DNA of 48,989 bases, from the IMG/VR virus record IMGVR_UViG_3300022935_002598, positions 1 through 48,989 of that record; one strand, given 5' to 3'. Positions 14,219 through 22,196 of this stretch are shown here, in pieces. The notes under the pieces were generated by a model. It was not told where the DNA came from. It worked only from the letters and a program-made list of their open reading frames with translations, and made no database searches. Source of the stretch: a virus. Positions within the stretch are counted from its first letter, which is position 1. The number at the start of each line of letters is the position of its first letter. The position numbers were made by a program, and so were the translations under genes.

Positions 14219-14801
14219 GAGTCATTATCCAATCATCCATACCGTCATAGTCTGCGATCTTGTAATCGTTCTGCTCCAACCATCTCACTGCGTCACCGTA
14301 CTTGCCCTTGTTGTAGGTCTCGGTGGTATGGTTCTGTTCGAGCACCACAACTGGTTTATGTTTTTTTAAAGTGTTCACAGCACCCTTGAGTACGTTCAGT
14401 TCGTCGCCCTCCACATCTATCTTTATGAAATCCACATCATCGAAGTTAAAACTGTCTATGGTCTTGAGTTGTGCTGTCTCGCCGGCCACGTTAGTCACGG
14501 CACCGTTGAAAGTTATAGTGCCGTTGTGGTCGCCCACTGCACACCGGTGTATCTTGCATTTGTTGGGATTGAGGTTACGCCATTTCAGTTTTGGTCTCAT
14601 GTCGAACATATGCACCTTGCTAAAGTCTTTCTGCATGTGTTTGGCGAAGTGTCCTCTTTTGGCTCCTATGTCTAGTGCTGTCCTCGTGTTGGTAAAGTAA
14701 GGCCTGCATCTCGCATAAGTGTGACCGCATATGTCTTCGATGCTCTTTATGATGTCGGCGTCGAGCCTTTTGAATTTGTTAGATAGCATTGTCATCACCA
14801 C
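14211..14801 (-). CDS. FkbM-family SAM methyltransferase
   Basis: A 196-residue class I methyltransferase. The SAM motif ALDIGAKRGHF and the FkbM signature (VDFIKIDVEGDELNVLKGA) are both present. FkbM enzymes typically O-methylate sugars or polyketides. It overlaps the DUF115 gene upstream by 23 nt and the radical SAM gene downstream by 8 nt. Within the cassette it would methylate the product of the cytidylyltransferase/DUF115 pair, which is inference. Four FkbM-type genes occur in the window. Confidence 0.85.
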   Translation of the reverse strand: MVMTMLSNKFKRLDADIIKSIEDICGHTYARCRPYFTNTRTALDIGAKRGHFAKHMQKDFSKVHMFDMRPKLKWRNLNPNKCKIHRCAVGDHNGTITFNGAVTNVAGETAQLKTIDSFNFDDVDFIKIDVEGDELNVLKGAVNTLKKHKPVVVLEQNHTTETYNKGKYGDAVRWLEQNDYKIADYDGMDDWIMTHV

Positions 14802-15498
14802 CTGTAATTACGTTCCTGAGATTATCACAAAGCATACTGTCTTTCCATGGGAAGCCCTGCGACAAGTTAACGAACTTGATGCTCTCTGCCTCGAATTTTT
14901 TTGCATAGAATTCGAGCATGTGTATGCCCTTCGACCTGTGCCCGTCGGGGACCGTTTCTTCTCTTTTGCTGGTGTCTTTGTAGAAGTGTGTATCACCCTT
15001 CCTGTAAACCATTTCAACCCCCAGCAGGTATATTTCCGTGAATCCCATGAAGTATGCTATCACTGCCGCATTCAACACAGCGTTGCCTGCCTTGCCCCAT
15101 CCGTCTTGCCATGATTTCGGCCACTGATCCACGACTCTCACTTCTCTGGTCTGGACGCCGTATGGCCTGCCGGGAGGCACGTGATACTGGAACGGCAGGA
15201 ACGATTCTCCATGATATTCGGGCAAGTTTTTGAACCAATAGGGATATAGTCGTGTGCCTTGATCTGTTTCACACAACTCAGCGTGGAAATCCTGATACAC
15301 CACAAGATCACACACGACCAGGTAGTCGTAATGGTCTAGACCATGGTCCAGGGCCTTATATCCTCTGTTGGTGATGAACACCTTTTCATCTTTCAACAGT
15401 TCCAATTCTTCTTCGATGAGGTTTGGTGCATTTCCCAGTATGAAACACCTCTGTCCCTTGTGTTTGGTATCGAAATCGGTCCACGCAAGTTTGTTCAT
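14779..15498 (-). CDS. DUF115/Maf-like (6-hydroxymethylpterin pyrophosphokinase MptE-like) protein
   Basis: A 239-residue protein with the DUF115-type Rossmann features: an N-terminal RCFILGNAPNLIEEE glycine-rich turn, ITNRGYKAL, and a late IYLLGVEMVY strand followed by an acidic site. DUF115 is the core of Maf (motility-associated factor) proteins, which transfer CMP-nonulosonic acids to flagellin, and of archaeal MptE. The gene directly follows a CMP-sugar-synthetase-like gene (the stop codon shares a base with this start), so a Maf-type glycosyltransferase role is more likely than a pterin role here. A second DUF115-type protein is at 27282-28040. Confidence 0.65.
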   Translation of the reverse strand: MNKLAWTDFDTKHKGQRCFILGNAPNLIEEELELLKDEKVFITNRGYKALDHGLDHYDYLVVCDLVVYQDFHAELCETDQGTRLYPYWFKNLPEYHGESFLPFQYHVPPGRPYGVQTREVRVVDQWPKSWQDGWGKAGNAVLNAAVIAYFMGFTEIYLLGVEMVYRKGDTHFYKDTSKREETVPDGHRSKGIHMLEFYAKKFEAESIKFVNLSQGFPWKDSMLCDNLRNVITGGDDNAI

Positions 15499-16787
15499 TA
15501 GAACTCTCCCACATCATTTAATACTTGGGTGGGATCTGATCCAAAAGTTGCCTCCAACTTGACTGTCATCTCTGTCTTAAGTTTGTCTTTCAGTTTTGAC
15601 AGCACAGCATTCCATTTCTGTTGTGGCACACATATCACGCCGTCTGTGTCGGCAAATATTATGTCATTGTTCCTTACACTTACGTTGTTTATTTTTACTT
15701 TTGAATTCATTTGTTTGACCGTGCCTTCAAATCTGATATCGTCGGCCCTATTACCGTGTGCGTACACAGGTAACCCCATTGCTGATACCCTGTCTGTGTC
15801 GCGTGTATGTCCGTCTACCACCACACCGACCGCTCCTTCCCGGATGGCAAATATTGCATTAAGGTCCCCGAAGTATGCCTTCTCAGGCACATCGGTGGCC
15901 ACTACAATAACGTCACCGGGCACTATGAAATCATAACTTTGTAAGGCATCAAATATGCCTTTCCAGTTTTCATCCTTTAGTGTTTCTAGTTGTAGTGTCT
16001 TTGCATAACCTAGAAACTTCCCCTTCGATTGGGGTTTTATCTTATCACTTAAAAAGTGTTTGATGTTCATTTCTTTGCAGATGTCACTTAACATAGGACT
16101 TGTGATGACCTTTGATAAAAGTTTCAATTGTTGTGTCTTAAATGAACGCTGTCCTGCACAAATAACCTTTGCCAGTTCCAGATCCTCTTTGTTATTAATG
16201 TCTATGTTCTGCAAGGGTGTTAGTTCGTAAAGCATTACATTATCTGTAAATCTTTTTTGAACTGCCTGTCCGCCTGTCTTCACAGCATAAAAACTCATGG
16301 ACTCAGCCACTGTGCCTGGTAGGTCCTTGCTGTTGGGTATTCGATCGCCATATGTGGGTGTTCCATTTTTCCATTCGTAAATCTTTTGTGTGTTGGTAGC
16401 CACTAGACTAGTGTGTGAGCTCTCTTTGAATTTTTTCAGTGCTTGGTCTATTGTATTGGCATCCAAGAAAGGTGCAGTACACAGTACTTGAACAACTATG
16501 TCGGCGTCTGTGTGCCTCGTTTGATTTGCGAACATCTCGTGTCCGTCTGTTTTGTTGTTTGCCAGTTCTTTGTTCCGGTATAGGTGTTTGACAGGTAGGT
16601 CACTACACAGTTGGTGTATATTATCACATTCACTATCTATCCACACTTCGTCTACTTCCGAACACTGTAATACTTGGTGCAGTTTCCTTTTGAATAGGTA
16701 CTCGCCGTCTAGAATTGTTAGATTTTTATTTGCAATTCTTTCACTTTGACCTTTTGCGGGTACAAATATGGCTGTCTTGGATTTCAT
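15498..16787 (-). CDS. cytidylyltransferase fused to RraA-like aldolase domain
   Basis: A 429-residue fusion. Residues 1 to about 225 are an NeuA/KdsB-type nucleotidyltransferase, with the CTP-binding motif FVPAKGQSERIANKN (8-22) and QVLCTAPFLDA (100-110). Residues about 235-429 match the RraA/HMG-aldolase fold: YFGDLNA (305-311), VVVDGHTRD (322-330, catalytic Arg329/Asp330) and FADTDGVICVP (378-388). CMP-sugar synthetases activate Kdo or nonulosonic acids. RraA-like aldolases cleave or form 2-keto-acid C-C bonds using a divalent metal. Such a fusion would join keto-acid aldol chemistry with CMP activation in one chain. The gene leads the four-gene cassette, with a TTAAATA box upstream. I do not recognise this domain pair from described phages. 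The function is inference. Confidence 0.8.
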   Translation of the reverse strand: MKSKTAIFVPAKGQSERIANKNLTILDGEYLFKRKLHQVLQCSEVDEVWIDSECDNIHQLCSDLPVKHLYRNKELANNKTDGHEMFANQTRHTDADIVVQVLCTAPFLDANTIDQALKKFKESSHTSLVATNTQKIYEWKNGTPTYGDRIPNSKDLPGTVAESMSFYAVKTGGQAVQKRFTDNVMLYELTPLQNIDINNKEDLELAKVICAGQRSFKTQQLKLLSKVITSPMLSDICKEMNIKHFLSDKIKPQSKGKFLGYAKTLQLETLKDENWKGIFDALQSYDFIVPGDVIVVATDVPEKAYFGDLNAIFAIREGAVGVVVDGHTRDTDRVSAMGLPVYAHGNRADDIRFEGTVKQMNSKVKINNVSVRNNDIIFADTDGVICVPQQKWNAVLSKLKDKLKTEMTVKLEATFGSDPTQVLNDVGEF

Positions 16788-16792
16788 CCAAC

Positions 16793-16799
16793 TATTTAA
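16793..16799 (-). promoter_or_regulatory. TTAAATA late-promoter-like box
   Basis: On the minus strand this reads TTAAATA, 6 nt before the ATG at 16787. It is a candidate promoter for the four-gene sugar cassette. The rest of 16800-16898 holds nothing recognisable. Confidence 0.35.
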
Positions 16800-16898
16800 T
16801 CTATATATTTTTCTAGTCTAAATCCTTTGAAATCGTAACATTCCACGTAGTCTGAGTTGTTGCTGTGTCTTATTCTGCGTATATTATGTTAGGAAAAA

Positions 16899-18338
16899 TT
16901 ATTGTTCTTCGTCTGAGTGCAGTTCGTTCAACAGTTGTCTCAGTTTGCCGCCTTCCACAGTCGCTTTCACTTTGCCTATGGTGTCACCCTTGGTTGGGTC
17001 TGGTGCATTGTCTCTTGCATCTTTCGGAGTATCGTTGCCCGTGACTTTGGATGTCTTCTTGAGGTTATCGTATATGGTGCTACGCTGTTTGTCAAACTGT
17101 TTGTATTCTGGATCGTCCGCCAAGTCTCTGATACGTAAACTGTCCACATCAAACTCCAAGTCAACTTTTTGTCCAACGCCCGAACTTGATCTTGTCTTCA
17201 TGAACTGTATCTGATATCTGCCACGCTCCTTCATTGCCCTCGATGTGAATATACCTATCACGTTGTCAGCAGTCTGTATCTTAGACAGTCCGCCTGATAT
17301 GTGGCTGTGGTCGAACTCTATCTCCTCGACCGATGCCCTGTTCAACTGTGATGCTGTCGCCAACACACACTGTTTCTCTACAACCAAATTCCTCAGTTCC
17401 TCAGACACATACTTGTCCTTGATAAACAGGTCCGCTGGTGATATCCTTTTGCTCTTTGGCATCATAAGATCCAAGTAGTCTATCAATATACAGTCTATTT
17501 TCTTCTTGTTCTTCAGTTCTAGTTCTTTCAAATATGTCCTAACGTCTAGCACGTTACTACCACTTGGCAAGTATTTGATCTGCAAGTTTCCTGATTTCTT
17601 CTTCAACATCTTGACTTTCATCTCAACATTCTCTATCTCAGGAAACACTTTCTTGGTTGGAATGTTTGTCATCATAGCATCCAATCTCATTGCTGTCAGT
17701 TGTTCACTCAATTCAAAAGATATGTAACAAACGTTCAGACCAGCCAGTGCCCAGTTCACCGCAAGATTCTGCAAGAACAAACTCTTACCTGCGCCTGATC
17801 CACCTGCAAAAATGTTTAGTTCTCCACGGTTGAAACCGCCAAACAGTTTCTTGTCTAGGTTCTGCCAGCCAGTGCTGATCTGTCCGTTGTTTGCCTTGAG
17901 TGCCTCTAGTCTTCCCTTAGGATCCTCAAAGTAGTCTGTACCGAGATCACGTGTCAGTCCAACGTTGACAGCGTCCTTGACCATGTCCTCTACCGGAGCA
18001 TAGTCTCCCTTTTCAAGCAAGTCTGCTGATTGTAGGATTGCATGTTCCAGTGCCTTGTGTCTCGAGAATGTTTCAAATTCGTCCAGCAACCAGTTGAAAT
18101 GGCTAGGATCCAAGTCCTTGGCCGATTTCAGTTTGATGTCGTGTTTGGCGTTGACCTGTTCAACGTCTGGCATAACCTTGTACTCGTCCATGTAGTCCTT
18201 GACGAACTTGGCAATCGGTTGCAGTTTACGATCAAACGATTCCGGTTTGAATATGTTCTGTGCCCTCGCAAATGATTCTGCGTCCGCTAGGAGCATCTCT
18301 ATGTAAAGTTTCTGTACGTCAAATGTGTATTCTGCCAT
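16899..18338 (-). CDS. 41: replicative DNA helicase gp41 (DnaB-like)
   Basis: A 479-residue RecA-fold helicase, near the length of T4 gp41 (475). The Walker A motif GGSGAGKS is at residues 179-186, followed by NLAVNWALAGLNVCYISFE. The Walker B-like IDCILIDYLDLM and the ATASQLNR (motif Q/H3) lie further on. It forms the hexameric 5'-3' helicase of the phage replisome with the gp61 primase encoded next door. The ATG is preceded by a TATAAT box with a 6-nt gap (18345-18350), predicting a leaderless transcript. The gene lies downstream of gp61 on the minus strand, separated by the gene at 18346. Confidence 0.95.
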   Translation of the reverse strand: MAEYTFDVQKLYIEMLLADAESFARAQNIFKPESFDRKLQPIAKFVKDYMDEYKVMPDVEQVNAKHDIKLKSAKDLDPSHFNWLLDEFETFSRHKALEHAILQSADLLEKGDYAPVEDMVKDAVNVGLTRDLGTDYFEDPKGRLEALKANNGQISTGWQNLDKKLFGGFNRGELNIFAGGSGAGKSLFLQNLAVNWALAGLNVCYISFELSEQLTAMRLDAMMTNIPTKKVFPEIENVEMKVKMLKKKSGNLQIKYLPSGSNVLDVRTYLKELELKNKKKIDCILIDYLDLMMPKSKRISPADLFIKDKYVSEELRNLVVEKQCVLATASQLNRASVEEIEFDHSHISGGLSKIQTADNVIGIFTSRAMKERGRYQIQFMKTRSSSGVGQKVDLEFDVDSLRIRDLADDPEYKQFDKQRSTIYDNLKKTSKVTGNDTPKDARDNAPDPTKGDTIGKVKATVEGGKLRQLLNELHSDEEQ

Positions 18339-18344
18339 GCGTCT

Positions 18345-18350
18345 ATTATA
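18345..18350 (-). promoter_or_regulatory. -10 box of gp41, leaderless geometry
   Basis: On the minus strand this is TATAAT, then AGACGC (6 nt), then the gp41 ATG. No clear -35 is present, only an A/T-rich run. The geometry is the same as for clpP, FTR1, tctA and the 33506 gene. Confidence 0.5.
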
Positions 18351-19032
18351 TACTATTGTGATATTTTTTTAAATAAGTTTTTATCGATATTGGTAACTTA
18401 TCTGGTTTCTGTTTTGCGTTGTATTCGTCTATGATTTCTTCTAGCAACGTTCTGTCTTTTATTTCACAGCAGTTGGATAATTCTGAGAACTCTTTTTCCA
18501 ACACTCGATTCATGTTTACCGATTTCACACTATGCAAATGCTTGTTCTCTTCTTCAGTATACAGTTTAAACATTTTCATTATCAGAAGATTTTCTATGTC
18601 CTTGTGTCCTTTGTCTATTTTAAAGTTAATAGGCGTCTTGTGCATGGCATCTATTATTGCCTGCCTTTCTTTGATATACATGTTGTTTGCCTTCATCTCT
18701 TTATCACTGAGGTAGCATAGTATCAGATTTGGTAGATCTAGTTCCTGTATCGCATTTATCCATTGAGGATGACAGCGTTGGAACCAGGAATCGTTGTATT
18801 GGTTGTCACGCAAATGCTGTTCTATGCTTACGCCACTTTGCAAAAAGTCTTTATATTCATAGTACGAATGCGTTTTGGCTATTGCGTTTTGCTTGTATTG
18901 GTGTGCGGTGTTGTTTTCAAATCCTGCGAATGTAAACTTGCCATCTATCTGTGATCTAATTAACAGGCTCAGCAGTGTGCCACAACTGCCGGGCGTGTAA
19001 AAAATATAATATATTTTGTCAAGGTCAACCAT
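18346..19032 (-). CDS. hypothetical protein with sulfotransferase-like P-loop
   Basis: A 228-residue protein. The N-terminus YIFYTPGSCGTLLSLL (residues 8-23) resembles the PAPS P-loop of some sulfotransferases, but no clear 3'-phosphate-binding Arg-Ser motif can be identified. The rest is Lys- and Glu-rich and helical. It sits between gp61 and gp41, overlapping the end of gp61 by 8 nt. The family is not firmly recognised. Confidence 0.5.
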   Translation of the reverse strand: MVDLDKIYYIFYTPGSCGTLLSLLIRSQIDGKFTFAGFENNTAHQYKQNAIAKTHSYYEYKDFLQSGVSIEQHLRDNQYNDSWFQRCHPQWINAIQELDLPNLILCYLSDKEMKANNMYIKERQAIIDAMHKTPINFKIDKGHKDIENLLIMKMFKLYTEEENKHLHSVKSVNMNRVLEKEFSELSNCCEIKDRTLLEEIIDEYNAKQKPDKLPISIKTYLKKYHNSI

Positions 19033-20041
19033 GCATCTTCCTCTTCAAATCTATCTTCAGTTTACTTGTTTCTGTTGTGTTGAGTATAGACTGTAATGTG
19101 AACAACCTACCGTAATGACTCACTGCGTCTGCAACATCGCCCACGTCGTCTTGCCATTCTGGAAACGCCACACCCCATCCATACTCGATTGCTTGGTCTA
19201 TCAATTTTTCTCCTGGAGCGTCTCTGTCAGGCACTACTATCACTTGCCTTCCGAGACCGTCTATCAACTCTCTTTGTGTGTCATTTATCTCACTACCAAG
19301 TATGCTCACACCAGAAACGGCTATGGCATCGAAAGGACCCTCCGTTACTATCACAAACTTCCTGGTCCAGTCCTGTGCGTCCATGTTGAACACGTATCCT
19401 GGCCACACGTCGGTATAGTACTTCACACCTTTTGATTTTTGATCAAACAATCTTCCTGTGTAACCCACGATGTCACCCCTCCAGTAGAACGGGATCAACA
19501 GTCTCTGATGTATGTCCCACATCTTGTCTGGAGAGTACATGAAGTCATACCAATCTGCGCCCATTCCTCTGCTTTCTAGGTATTTCAGCAGGCCGTCTAT
19601 TTTGGTCCATTGCGGCTGTGTAAGATCGTTTGCCACATACTTCTCTAGCCACACGTCTAATTTGTGTGTGTTCCTCGGCAGTTCCTTTTTCTTGAATGAT
19701 ACGAATTTCTTTTTCTCATACTTGACGTCATTCTCTTCTTCACGCATGGCCTCGATGGCCAATTTTTTGATTGTGTCGTCGGGTATGCCTATGTAGCTCA
19801 TGAACTGTCTCATCTTGTATGTGAGCTTACGACCGATCACGTAACTGGCCTTGAACCCACAGTTGAAACAGTGGTAACTGACAGTGCCGTCCGCACTGGT
19901 CATAATGCCTCCACGTTTCTTTTTGTCTGCTGTCTCGCCGTTGTGTACACAACAGGGTGCGTTGAAACTTATCCACCCAGATGGTGTCTTCTTCCTACCC
20001 GCAGGCAGGCTCGTCAGAATAGTAGATTGGATCAGGTTCAT
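19025..20041 (-). CDS. 61: DNA primase gp61
   Basis: A 338-residue T4-type primase (T4 gp61 is 342). An N-terminal zinc ribbon is formed by Cys31, His33, Cys58 and Cys61 (CVHNGE and YHCFNCGF). The TOPRIM catalytic motifs are EGPFDA (234-239) and PDRDAPG (271-277). It synthesises RNA primers for lagging-strand replication and works with gp41. It overlaps the following unknown gene. TAAAAT lies 7 nt before the start, another candidate near-leaderless promoter. Confidence 0.93.
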   Translation of the reverse strand: MNLIQSTILTSLPAGRKKTPSGWISFNAPCCVHNGETADKKKRGGIMTSADGTVSYHCFNCGFKASYVIGRKLTYKMRQFMSYIGIPDDTIKKLAIEAMREEENDVKYEKKKFVSFKKKELPRNTHKLDVWLEKYVANDLTQPQWTKIDGLLKYLESRGMGADWYDFMYSPDKMWDIHQRLLIPFYWRGDIVGYTGRLFDQKSKGVKYYTDVWPGYVFNMDAQDWTRKFVIVTEGPFDAIAVSGVSILGSEINDTQRELIDGLGRQVIVVPDRDAPGEKLIDQAIEYGWGVAFPEWQDDVGDVADAVSHYGRLFTLQSILNTTETSKLKIDLKRKMHG

Positions 20042-20051
20042 ACCCTATATT

Positions 20052-20831
20052 TTACTGTCTATAAAGGATTTTGTCAATACGGCCGGTTGTGCCAGTAGTC
20101 CTTGTAGCCACAAATCTCACGTTTTGGAAAACACCTGTGAAGTTGAGTGTGGAAACACTAGATGCACTGCTCAGACTCGTGTTGGTAATATCAAAATAAT
20201 CGTTGTCTGATGTGGGATCACTTTCCATAGTGCCCTGTATCTTTAATGTACCTGAAAAGTTTTTTGGATAGATTGCAACAGTATGCAGAGCAATATTGTT
20301 GTTGATGCCTGGCTTGCCGTCAATTGCACTTGATGTGAATATGTCTCCTGACAATGTAAAGGCCGATACTGAAGTGCTTGGTACAAACTGGGGGTACGCT
20401 CCGTCTAGTAATTCTACTGTGCCGGCCGCCGCATATCCTGTATCAGCATAGGTAACCTCCCTGCTACCGTCTGATTTGACTTCTCGCACTGCAAAATTAT
20501 AGAACTTGGCGTCCAACTGTAATAGGTCACCCTCTGTTACTGTGCAACTTGCATCACCTTTTGTGCTCACCGTTGAGCCATCATCTAACACAGTTAGTGT
20601 TTTTGTTAGAACTGATTTTTGGCTTTCTGTGTCCACTATGTTGAACTCGTAGGTCTTGCTAGTGATATCCTGTGCCTTCTGATCCTCGTTTTTAAACGTG
20701 AAAGTGATAGGATTGTTCACTCCTCTGTGTAGTGTTAAACGTCTATCGTACACTTTTGAATTCCTCCCGTGATAACCATTTACGTAGGCTATTACCAACT
20801 GTGATAGTAAATACCTTGATACTGTTTGCAT
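20052..20831 (-). CDS. virion structural protein (probable baseplate or fibre component)
   Basis: A 259-residue protein rich in Ser, Thr and Gly and in beta-strand patterning. The N-terminal region has YDRRLTLHRGVNNPITFTF followed by a D-x-I-T pattern, resembling the N-terminal domain of baseplate upper-protein families. A perfect T4 late promoter box TATAAATA lies 17 nt upstream, which supports a structural role, because T4-type late promoters drive virion genes. No catalytic residues are apparent. The exact position in the virion cannot be deduced. Confidence 0.55.
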   Translation of the reverse strand: MQTVSRYLLSQLVIAYVNGYHGRNSKVYDRRLTLHRGVNNPITFTFKNEDQKAQDITSKTYEFNIVDTESQKSVLTKTLTVLDDGSTVSTKGDASCTVTEGDLLQLDAKFYNFAVREVKSDGSREVTYADTGYAAAGTVELLDGAYPQFVPSTSVSAFTLSGDIFTSSAIDGKPGINNNIALHTVAIYPKNFSGTLKIQGTMESDPTSDNDYFDITNTSLSSASSVSTLNFTGVFQNVRFVATRTTGTTGRIDKILYRQ

Positions 20832-20847
20832 AATACATATTTAACAG

Positions 20848-20855
20848 TATTTATA
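20848..20855 (-). promoter_or_regulatory. T4-type late promoter TATAAATA
   Basis: A perfect match to the T4 late -10-like sequence TATAAATA on the minus strand, 17 nt before the start of the structural protein gene at 20831. Confidence 0.65.
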
Positions 20856-20863
20856 GATAGAGC

Positions 20864-21238
20864 ATGAACGAAATTTTTAACACTTTGAGGGACAAATTCC
20901 CATTCCTAAGTCTGATCAGAAAGGGCGATTTGGAATACGTTGGTATTGTGCAAAACGAAGACGTAAATGTTATTAGTTTCTACGATTACGGGAGGCTCAT
21001 GCTACCACAGGACAAAATGAAATTTTTGAAATGTGGAGAGACCTGGTGGCACGAAAGCAACAGGAAACTGCCAATCAACATATTCCTTAAGGGGCAGTTT
21101 AGGTACTTCCGCACTACACTTGTAACACTGAATTCAAAGGATGTTGAGATAGTACATGGACCAACCGTGAGACTGTCTGATATTTCAAAGAAACGGGTGA
21201 AGAGACGAACTATCCAATTGGTTAGAAAACCTATCTAG
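20864..21238 (+). CDS. conserved hypothetical protein, 124 residues
   Basis: A small basic protein starting MNEIFNTLRDKF, with aromatic-rich central strands (YVGIVQNEDVNVISFYDYGRL, shown here in part) and an Arg/Lys-rich C-terminus (KKRVKRRTIQL). It is divergent from the structural gene at 20831 and is one of very few plus-strand genes in this core region. The AGAGC before the ATG is a weak SD. The function is unknown. The basic tail could bind nucleic acid, which is inference. Confidence 0.6.
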   Translation: MNEIFNTLRDKFPFLSLIRKGDLEYVGIVQNEDVNVISFYDYGRLMLPQDKMKFLKCGETWWHESNRKLPINIFLKGQFRYFRTTLVTLNSKDVEIVHGPTVRLSDISKKRVKRRTIQLVRKPI

Positions 21239-21392
21239 TCTTCTTTTTTTCAGGAAGTATAGCACCTGTTATAAGATAATGTTGTGTTAAACCACTATCC
21301 GGCTGATAACTGCCATACTCTGAACGTTTAGAAGACTTGGATTTTTGTTTGGATTTTTTAGATATTTTTTTCTTAGTTTTTTGACGTTGCAT
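21231..21392 (-). CDS. 53-residue highly basic protein
   Basis: MQRQKTKKKISKKSKQKSKS and onward: a lysine/serine-rich N-terminal half followed by a short hydrophobic segment (HYLITGAIL) and a basic end. It overlaps the end of the Pol III alpha-like gene by 20 nt and converges with the 21238 gene. A CTAAATA box (21401-21407) sits 8 nt upstream of the ATG. The family is not recognised. The composition resembles small DNA-associated or capsid-internal peptides, which is inference. Confidence 0.5.
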   Translation of the reverse strand: MQRQKTKKKISKKSKQKSKSSKRSEYGSYQPDSGLTQHYLITGAILPEKKKTR

Positions 21393-21963
21393 CAAAACTA
21401 TATTTAGCACGTGACATCAGATTCATCTGCACAACGATCGCCTGGGCGTAAGCGACGGCGTGTGACTTCTTGAAGAAATATGACCCGTCCTTTGGACGCA
21501 CCCATACCTCTGCCATTATGTCCTTCCAGTCCTTGTACATCAGATGCCTCTTGGCAGGACGTATTATGGCTAATACAGCCGCAAGTTGTTCGATAGTTTT
21601 GGGTTCTAGTTTCGACACTATGTTGAAATGGCCATTTAGGTGGAAAAGGTTTTCCACTGTCTTTGGATCCTTCAGCATGTCCCAGTCTGGTTCCTGTATC
21701 ATCAGTTCGACTAGTTCCTGTTCTGACTTGATTTCCTTGTAGATGTTCACGTTCAGCATGTCTATCTTGAAGTAGCCTCTGTCCTCTGCTTTCTTGTAGT
21801 CCAGTGTGCTGTGCCCTGTGACCGGATGTTCAGGTACTGCGTGGAAGTAAACACCTGTCTTGTGTTTTTCTGTCTTGCCATCTTTTATCATTGTTGCCGG
21901 CGTGTGTTTGAACAGTTTCAGCACACCGTCTCTGTCAAAAAAATCTATGTCAACATCAGGCAT
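21373..21963 (-). CDS. miniature DNA polymerase III alpha-like protein
   Basis: A 196-residue protein whose sequence lines up, in order, with the core of bacterial Pol III alpha (C-family). It starts with PDVDIDF (residues 2-8), equivalent to the catalytic PDFDVDF. FKIDMLNV (65-72) lies at the position of the third catalytic Asp (FDFLGL). LFHLN with a Leu-rich segment and AVLAIIRPAKRH (106-140) match the LFQLES and ALFRPGP region. FKKSHAVAYA (164-173) matches the KSHAAAY finger motif. The normal protein is over 1,100 residues; here the palm and fingers are compressed and the PHP and C-terminal domains are absent. T4-like phages replicate with a B-family enzyme, so this is not expected to be the replicase. 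The function is unknown. Confidence 0.7.
   Translation of the reverse strand: MPDVDIDFFDRDGVLKLFKHTPATMIKDGKTEKHKTGVYFHAVPEHPVTGHSTLDYKKAEDRGYFKIDMLNVNIYKEIKSEQELVELMIQEPDWDMLKDPKTVENLFHLNGHFNIVSKLEPKTIEQLAAVLAIIRPAKRHLMYKDWKDIMAEVWVRPKDGSYFFKKSHAVAYAQAIVVQMNLMSRAKYSFDATSKN
21401..21407 (-). promoter_or_regulatory. CTAAATA late-promoter-like box
   Basis: CTAAATA on the minus strand within the end of the preceding gene, 8 nt ahead of the 53-residue basic protein gene. Confidence 0.35.
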
Positions 21964-22196
21964 TAATGTACACTCCCTCTGTCTTTTTCATTGTACTTGA
22001 TGAACTCTTCTTTGCTACCAGGGTCCAACACATCTATTACATCTAGCAGTTTCCTGTATCCTTCTGTGTCTAGATATTCCTTATTCATGTCAGGCATTAT
22101 CACTCTTCCTATAGAACCGTCTTCCTTGATTATCACAGCACAGTCACCTTCTTCGAATTTCATTTCGTCGTTTATTTCCAACTTGACCTTAGACAA
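21963..22196 (-). CDS. conserved hypothetical protein, 77 residues
   Basis: A small acidic protein (MSKVKLEINDEMKFEEGD..., then IIKEDGSIGRVIMP and GYRKLLDVIDVLDPGSKEEF). Its start overlaps the preceding zinc-finger protein gene, and its stop abuts the next gene's start, so it belongs to a tightly packed operon running 25453 to 21373. It is probably a phage replication-region accessory protein. No family can be named. Confidence 0.6.
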   Translation of the reverse strand: MSKVKLEINDEMKFEEGDCAVIIKEDGSIGRVIMPDMNKEYLDTEGYRKLLDVIDVLDPGSKEEFIKYNEKDRGSVH

